Source: a virus. Taken from it: a stretch of 28,025 nt of DNA. Within the stretch, counting starts at the first letter, position 1, and every line of letters starts with the position of its first letter. The notes under the pieces are model-generated. The model saw only the letters and a list, made by a program, of their open reading frames with translations, did not search any database and had not been told where the DNA came from. The position numbers and the translations under genes are program-made. Shown piece by piece: positions 23,395-28,025 of the stretch. The stretch covers positions 1 through 28,025 of the IMG/VR virus record IMGVR_UViG_3300050026_001190; one strand, given 5' to 3'.

Positions 23395-24555
23395 TCATGG
23401 GATTAGCGCAGGTTCGTGTTGTGGAACACGGGCATACAGGATTTTGGGGTTTGTTCCGGGCCGTTTTTCGCGCCATTCATGCAAGTCGCCGTCGTCCAGC
23501 AGTTCGGCGATCATCGGATTGATTTTATTCAAAGCAATACCCGCCGCATTGGCCTTGGAACGGAGCGCCTCCTTGGAAATCGGTTTGTCCAGGGGAACAT
23601 GCGGAATCACGTCATCCTTGGTGTATTTTCGCTTCGTCTTGCTCGTCTCCGGCATTTCCGAGGGGTCTGCTTCCCGCCAGCAAATCACACCCGGCTCGTT
23701 TGCGTGCGCAATCAACTTGGTGAAGGTCCTTGTTTCACCGTCCGCTTCCGTCCATCCCAACCGTCCGCCACGTTTGGCCGCCCGGAGTTCAAAAACCGAA
23801 TGCGACCCCAGACTTCGCAACGCGATGACCGCTCGCGCCCAATTCGCCCATTCAGCGGAACCGCCGCCGAGATAGGCGAAATCACCACCATTCCAATCCG
23901 GTTTTTCCCGGCCTGACGGCGGTTTGTTCGTGTGATGCACCACCACCACACCACAGTTAAATTCACGCAACAGCGGATTCAATTGATTGCGCAGAAACCC
24001 GCCAACATCTTTTTGTGAATTTGCCTCCCCGCCGAGATACGACAGCACCGGGTCAATCCATAACAGGTCGGGGCGATGATCGGTAAGCAAGGGACGCACC
24101 GTTTCAGTGAAAAAACGCCAGCCTGTCCGCACATCCTCACGGGCCACAGTGACATTCTTCATTGCCGTCTGTTTTTCTTCGTCCGTCAAATTCATGCCCG
24201 CGATAACGCCGTCGCGCATCTCGGCCAGGTCGCCATCGTTGTTCTCCGCTTGGATGAGCAATGATTTCAAAGGCCACGCCGGCACAATTCCAAACGCCGG
24301 ACGCCCCAACACCCAAAGAATCATGTTCTGCATCGCCAGCGAACTTTTGCCGATGCCGGTCGGGCCAACCAAAAGCAGCCCGGCGCCCCGGCACAGAAAC
24401 CGATTTCGTAAAAGTTCAGACGGGTCGTTTGCGGCGTGCGCCACCAGTTCGTCCAACCGCTTTGCGACCGGCGGCAACACCGGCACCGCTGGGGCGGGCG
24501 AAACGCCATTCGCATCCGCCCAAGAGGCGACATCACTGATTATTGATTCACTCAT
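23395..24555 (-). CDS. RepA-like AAA ATPase/helicase
   Basis: A 386-aa protein from the ATG at 24555. RecA-like core with Walker A GPTGIGKS (64-71), Walker B LLWID (164-168) and VVVVHHTNKP (203-212), the pattern of AAA_25/RepA hexameric ATPases that unwind or remodel DNA at phage and plasmid origins. A C-terminal part of about 80 aa (SKEALRSKANAAGIALNKIN) looks like a winged-helix DNA-binding domain. The start lies inside the end of the primase-like gene (8-base overlap, ATGAGTGA), so the two are translationally coupled and probably form the replication module of the element. Confidence 0.85.
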   Translation of the reverse strand: MSESIISDVASWADANGVSPAPAVPVLPPVAKRLDELVAHAANDPSELLRNRFLCRGAGLLLVGPTGIGKSSLAMQNMILWVLGRPAFGIVPAWPLKSLLIQAENNDGDLAEMRDGVIAGMNLTDEEKQTAMKNVTVAREDVRTGWRFFTETVRPLLTDHRPDLLWIDPVLSYLGGEANSQKDVGGFLRNQLNPLLREFNCGVVVVHHTNKPPSGREKPDWNGGDFAYLGGGSAEWANWARAVIALRSLGSHSVFELRAAKRGGRLGWTEADGETRTFTKLIAHANEPGVICWREADPSEMPETSKTKRKYTKDDVIPHVPLDKPISKEALRSKANAAGIALNKINPMIAELLDDGDLHEWREKRPGTNPKILYARVPQHEPALIP

Positions 24556-25606
24556 GCGTCGGTTGCTCCCTTCTGATTGACTGCGAATAAAGAGCCGGTT
24601 GCGGTGGCTGTTGAAAAATCGGCACACCGTTCGGTTGTGGGTTCAAAAAAAGCAATCGTTGGCATCGCTCGCCGCGCATCGCTTGCGGCAGCCGCGACAA
24701 ACGGACGGCGGACAATGCGCCCCGATCCGCGCCGAGCGTAATCAGCACCGGCTTGATTGGCCCCATGAGCCGGTCCCAATCCGCCTTGTTCGCCGCGTCC
24801 AGCCTCACCAGCGCATGAATTGACCGCTTGCCGGACTCGCAAATGCACGAAATCCGCAGCGGCATTTGCACCAGACACCGCAACCAGTCATCGGCATCCG
24901 CCTCATCACTTTCCAGCACCGAATAACGAAATGCCGTTACCGCTTCCTCCGAACGCCGGGATAAATTCCCGTCGGAACGCGGATTCGGGAAAAAACCGCC
25001 GCTGACCGGTTGCGGCAGAAACCAGACGCCATCATTACCCCCCGGTAAATGCCGTTGCTGGATAAAATCGCTCCGGTCGGACTCCCACAAAAATTGCCCC
25101 TGTGATTTCATGTCCGTGAAAACCAAAATCTTTTCGCCCGACTCGCGAGCGTAAAGGTGCCGCAGCACGCTTGCCGAATCCTGCCTGTCCACATTTACCG
25201 GCGACCGCTCGGCAAGAAAACGAACCACATCCTTGATGGCCGCGACATTGTTGGCGACCCGCTTGAGCACATCCTTTTGAAATTTTGGTTTCGGTGGTGG
25301 CGGCGGAATCTGTTTCGCCGAAATCGGACTACTGTTTTCGTCGCCCAGCAAATGACCACGCGGCAACAGGTGAACCGTGTTTGCCGCCGACTTGATCTTG
25401 TGAATCAATTCGCTTTCGCTCCACGGTGGCGCACACCGTTGGTTGAACTCCCACAGCAACGCCAGTGCGTCCGCTTCACCGAGCGCGAACCCATGCACCA
25501 GCACCGCCGCGACATGAAATGTCGCGTTGTGTCCGCCCTGCCCGCTGACTGCCGGCGGACACTTGGCGATATATCGGCACGCCCGTTCTAATGGGGATAT
25601 TTTCAT
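24548..25606 (-). CDS. Primase-like replication protein
   Basis: A 352-aa protein. The N-terminal 80 residues (SGQGGHNATFHVAAVLVHGF, then PPWSESELIHKIKSAA) match the accessory helical domain usually attached to primase-polymerase proteins of phages and islands. After a proline-rich linker (IPPPPPKPKF), the C-terminal half has AFRYSVLESDEADADDWL and SCICESGKRSIHALVRLDAA, reminiscent of the archaeo-eukaryotic primase core where E-S-D and S-x-H residues bind metal and nucleotide. It may be active or a partial primase. It is coupled to the RepA-like ATPase downstream. Confidence 0.7.
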   Translation of the reverse strand: MKISPLERACRYIAKCPPAVSGQGGHNATFHVAAVLVHGFALGEADALALLWEFNQRCAPPWSESELIHKIKSAANTVHLLPRGHLLGDENSSPISAKQIPPPPPKPKFQKDVLKRVANNVAAIKDVVRFLAERSPVNVDRQDSASVLRHLYARESGEKILVFTDMKSQGQFLWESDRSDFIQQRHLPGGNDGVWFLPQPVSGGFFPNPRSDGNLSRRSEEAVTAFRYSVLESDEADADDWLRCLVQMPLRISCICESGKRSIHALVRLDAANKADWDRLMGPIKPVLITLGADRGALSAVRLSRLPQAMRGERCQRLLFLNPQPNGVPIFQQPPQPALYSQSIRREQPTHE

Positions 25607-25642
25607 CAGTTCATCACCGGTGAAGGTGAAATATCCGTGAAC

Positions 25643-25876
25643 TTATTTCCGCCCGGTAGCTTTGGCGTCGAGCGCGGCTTTGCAAGCGGCGGGATCAAAA
25701 AAAACTAAACGGCCAATTTTTGCAAAAGGCAGCCGTCTAGCTTTTTGTTGGTCCCGAATCCAGCGGAGGCTGGGACGGCTGGCTTCATCGAAAAGAATTT
25801 CGAGCAGCTTGGGCGCGTCAACGTAGCGTGTCGCCAGCGGGCTTTGTTTCTCGGTCTGCGATGTAATTTCACTCAT
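25643..25876 (-). CDS. AlpA/excisionase-like HTH protein
   Basis: A 77-aa protein: YVDAPKLLEILFDEASRPSL followed by RWIRDQQKARRLPFAKIGRL and VFFDPAACKAAL. This is a short winged HTH with a G-R-L-V-F-F wing, as in excisionase and AlpA-type regulators. It sits between the integrase side and the replication genes, the place AlpA-like activators occupy in Gram-negative phage-inducible islands. The start ATG has no Shine-Dalgarno sequence. The 213-base gap upstream holds no supported gene. Confidence 0.72.
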   Translation of the reverse strand: MSEITSQTEKQSPLATRYVDAPKLLEILFDEASRPSLRWIRDQQKARRLPFAKIGRLVFFDPAACKAALDAKATGRK

Positions 25877-26089
25877 AGTATCAACTGTGCCGAGTCAATT
25901 GGTTTAGCTGCGTTGACCTGCACGCCATGAGATTTACCACATGGCTTTTCGGCCTTTTCACTGGCGGGCAGTAACAAACCACAGCATCAGAGCAACAAAA
26001 TGCAGTTCGACCGTAACAAAAAGCAAATGCCGCCGAGCAAAACGCAAGGCGGCGGAAACAAGTGACAGGATTTGCCCGTCAGATATGGT

Positions 26090-26734
26090 TCAAAGCTTTT
26101 TTTTCAATTTTTTGTTGAAGGCGGAGATTTTACCGGCAGAGCGGCGGGCATCAAATATTTTATTCCTGTGGAAAGTTTCCCACCAATGATGAAATAAAAT
26201 CGCCCGGTGTTTTAATTCGGTGACGTTAACAATTGGCTTCCAATTGGCGTAATAGTTTGACACTTCTTCAGGAGTTGCGTTTCTGCCAGATTGCTCAATT
26301 TCTGACTTCGCGTATGCCTTGAGCACGCTAGCTATTTCACCTGTGCGGTATTTAAGTCGGGGTAACATTTTGAGCAGAAATTCATCGCGTTTTAATGGAA
26401 AGCGCAATGTCTTGTCGAAAGATATGTCGCATACAATATAATCAGTAAGCGCTTCATTGCATTTATCTTCTAACCGACCATGCAGTTTTTTCTCTGCCGC
26501 ATCCCAAAGTTTAATCGCAGCATCAACCAACTTTGAAGGCTCATTATTTATACTTTTGGCGAGCGAGGCGGCAACCAGTGCAAGTTGTTCGGTTGTCGGC
26601 TCTGTGGCTTCCGCGGATACTTTTACTGCTAAATTTAGGAATTTAGATTTTAGTGATTCTTCCGGTGTTTGCACGTTCGCCGATTTTGCGGCGGGCTTCC
26701 TGACAGGCTTGGTCTTGGATTTTGACTTCTTCAT
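26090..26734 (-). CDS. Hypothetical basic protein beside the integrase
   Basis: A 214-aa protein from the ATG at 26734; the frame extends to 26797 but would overlap the integrase end. The first 25 residues are lysine-rich (MKKSKSKTKPVRKPAAKSAN), then a helical body (LVAASLAKSINNEPSKLVDA, then AIKLWDAAEKKLHGRLEDKC), and a basic C-terminus ending in KKLKKKL. I do not recognise the family. The gene is more AT-rich than its neighbours, which is common for element-specific regulators or recent acquisitions. It begins 28 nt after the integrase stop, so it is probably expressed with it. Confidence 0.68.
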   Translation of the reverse strand: MKKSKSKTKPVRKPAAKSANVQTPEESLKSKFLNLAVKVSAEATEPTTEQLALVAASLAKSINNEPSKLVDAAIKLWDAAEKKLHGRLEDKCNEALTDYIVCDISFDKTLRFPLKRDEFLLKMLPRLKYRTGEIASVLKAYAKSEIEQSGRNATPEEVSNYYANWKPIVNVTELKHRAILFHHWWETFHRNKIFDARRSAGKISAFNKKLKKKL

Positions 26735-26762
26735 TTTGAAATAATGCCCGGATGTCTCGACA

Positions 26763-28025
26763 TCATTTACCAGTCTTCTGTTGCGGTGCAATCGCAAACC
26801 ACTCCGCCGCCGCCGCCGGTCGAATCCGCTTCAAATAATTCGTGCGGATAACCTGCGGGCTGTTACCGGCTTCATCAGCCACGCGGGGAACATCGCCGCA
26901 TTCGGCCACACGGGCGGAAATGTAAGTGTGCCGGAGCGCATTGTGTTTCCATTCCAGCGCCTCGATTTCATTTTCCTCATCGCCGGTATCCGCCGCCGCT
27001 TTCAAAAGATATTTTGTCGTGTTCACCACCGAAACCACCTTCCCGCTTTTCTTCACCAGCGGCGAAAGGAACGCTTTCAAGTTGTCTTTCAACGGCACGA
27101 TCCGGCGAGTGTCGGTTTTGGCGTTGTCCGCTTTGACCTCAATAAATCCTTCGGCCAGGTCAATATCCCGCCACTCCAGCCGTGCAATTTCAGCGTGACG
27201 CAAACCGGCGAATCCGCCAATGACAATCATGGGTAAAATCTTGTCATCGGCAGCCGCAATCAGCCGCCGCATTTCGTCGGCGGTGTAGGTGGATATTTCG
27301 CCCACCTTGCGCGCCGTGTAGTTTTGAACGCCTTCAAGCCAGTCCGTGCCCTTCGCCAGATAGCCGCGCAAGACCAACCAGCGGTTGAAAAACCCGATCA
27401 CGTCGCGATGATTCCGGCGCGTCCGCTCGGCCAATGCCAGCGCGGTCAAATAGTCCGCAATCAATTTCGGTGTGAGCGTGTGGACCTCCTGATTGAAAGA
27501 CACCGTGAAACGGTCGAGGACATTTGCCAACTGTTTCCGGCGCAAGGTGGATTTCCCATCAGATTCGGCCTGTGTCTTCAACTGCTCGACGGCAATGGCC
27601 ACTGTGACGCGGGGAAGTTCTACGGCGTTGCGCTTGAGCCAGTCGCGGATGACTTCCAGCGGAGTTGCCCGCCCCCCCAACATCCGGCGGATTTCGCAAA
27701 TTTCCCCGACAAGCTCGTCTATCTCTTTTTCTATCTTCGTCTCGCCCTCCTTGCCTTTTATAAAGGCGCGTGCACGGATGATTGCGTGAGCATCGGCGGA
27801 TTTGAGATTGAGGACTTCCGACTGGCCTTCCGTGATCTTGTCAACGGCTTCGACAGCGGCTTTACGGGCCTCGGCCATTGAGGAGCGCCAGACCAGTTTG
27901 CGCTTCCCGTTTGCGCGATAATCCAGCACAAAATAATTTGTGCCGTTCTTGATTGTGGGTCGGATACGGACGGAGATCCCGTTTTTCTTTACTTCCTTAA
28001 CGTCGTTTGATGTATCGTCTTTCAT
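26763..28025 (-). CDS. Tyrosine-type integrase/recombinase
   Basis: A 420-aa site-specific recombinase. The C-terminal catalytic domain has R276 (GGFAGLRHAEI), K303 (ADNAKTDTRRIV), R365 in HNALRHTYIS (361-370) and the nucleophile Y397 (RTNYLKR). The N-terminal part has an arm-type segment (KKNGISVRIRPTIKNGTNYF) and a core-binding SAM-like domain (about 140-235). Two usually conserved histidines are asparagine: N362 in the HxLR box and N388 in the GHS box. I associate that pattern with a Verrucomicrobiota subfamily. The start is the last base of the window, so the attachment site, expected beyond it, is not visible. Confidence 0.88.
   Translation of the reverse strand: MKDDTSNDVKEVKKNGISVRIRPTIKNGTNYFVLDYRANGKRKLVWRSSMAEARKAAVEAVDKITEGQSEVLNLKSADAHAIIRARAFIKGKEGETKIEKEIDELVGEICEIRRMLGGRATPLEVIRDWLKRNAVELPRVTVAIAVEQLKTQAESDGKSTLRRKQLANVLDRFTVSFNQEVHTLTPKLIADYLTALALAERTRRNHRDVIGFFNRWLVLRGYLAKGTDWLEGVQNYTARKVGEISTYTADEMRRLIAAADDKILPMIVIGGFAGLRHAEIARLEWRDIDLAEGFIEVKADNAKTDTRRIVPLKDNLKAFLSPLVKKSGKVVSVVNTTKYLLKAAADTGDEENEIEALEWKHNALRHTYISARVAECGDVPRVADEAGNSPQVIRTNYLKRIRPAAAAEWFAIAPQQKTGK

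Noticed and set aside
25999-26064. 21-codon + strand ORF between the HTH and the basic protein gene
   Set aside because: It is too short to support without conservation, and it lies in a - strand operon leader.

Overview
The window looks like a bacterial chromosome segment of moderately high GC. It carries a restriction/defence-type operon on the + strand (1-8569), followed by a phage-derived mobile element whose core genes all read on the - strand (about 8795-28025). The host is probably Verrucomicrobiota. The clues are the style of the tyrosine recombinase, start codons that mostly lack a Shine-Dalgarno sequence, a short GC-rich palindrome at 19581-19603 that I associate with that phylum, and a TPR gene of a familiar type. 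This assignment is an inference; no rRNA or marker gene is present.

Region 1 (1-8569): three tightly spaced + strand genes. They encode a 1109-aa protein with an N-terminal phospholipase-D-type nuclease domain and a SNF2-type helicase; a 1560-aa Eco57I/PglX-like adenine methyltransferase with a DUF3800 (RNase H-like) domain fused to its C-terminus; and a 184-aa protein of unknown function. The spacing is 5 nt and then an ATGA overlap, so they should be made together. The set resembles parts of DISARM and BREX but does not match either. A truncated EVE-domain gene follows (8642-8778).

Region 2 (8795-14708, - strand): a ClpP-fold SDH-type serine protease with a small partner ORF, then phage head genes. 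Read in the transcription direction these are portal (DUF4055), scaffold, major capsid protein, a terminator, small structural proteins and a DnaT-like head-tail connector.

Region 3 (14709-21243): a 6.5-kb block that separates the head genes from the terminase. It holds a secreted PLD-type nuclease, a TPR protein, a membrane protein, an SRAP fragment, an orphan ORF, a non-coding stretch packed with imperfect palindromes (including five hairpins with compensatory base changes), and a small mobile-element-type operon (HTH, HxWxR-like orphan, DUF6573).

Region 4 (21244-28025, - strand): integrase, an unknown basic protein, an AlpA-like HTH, a primase-like protein, a RepA-like ATPase, and small and large terminase.

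Together, int - HTH - primase - ATPase - terS - terL - portal - scaffold - capsid - connector, with no tail or lysis genes visible, is the layout of a capsid-forming phage satellite (cf-PICI-like). A prophage that lost its tail module would look the same from this window alone. The most interesting leads are this satellite-like layout, the methyltransferase-DUF3800 fusion beside a PLD-helicase, and the covarying hairpin array.
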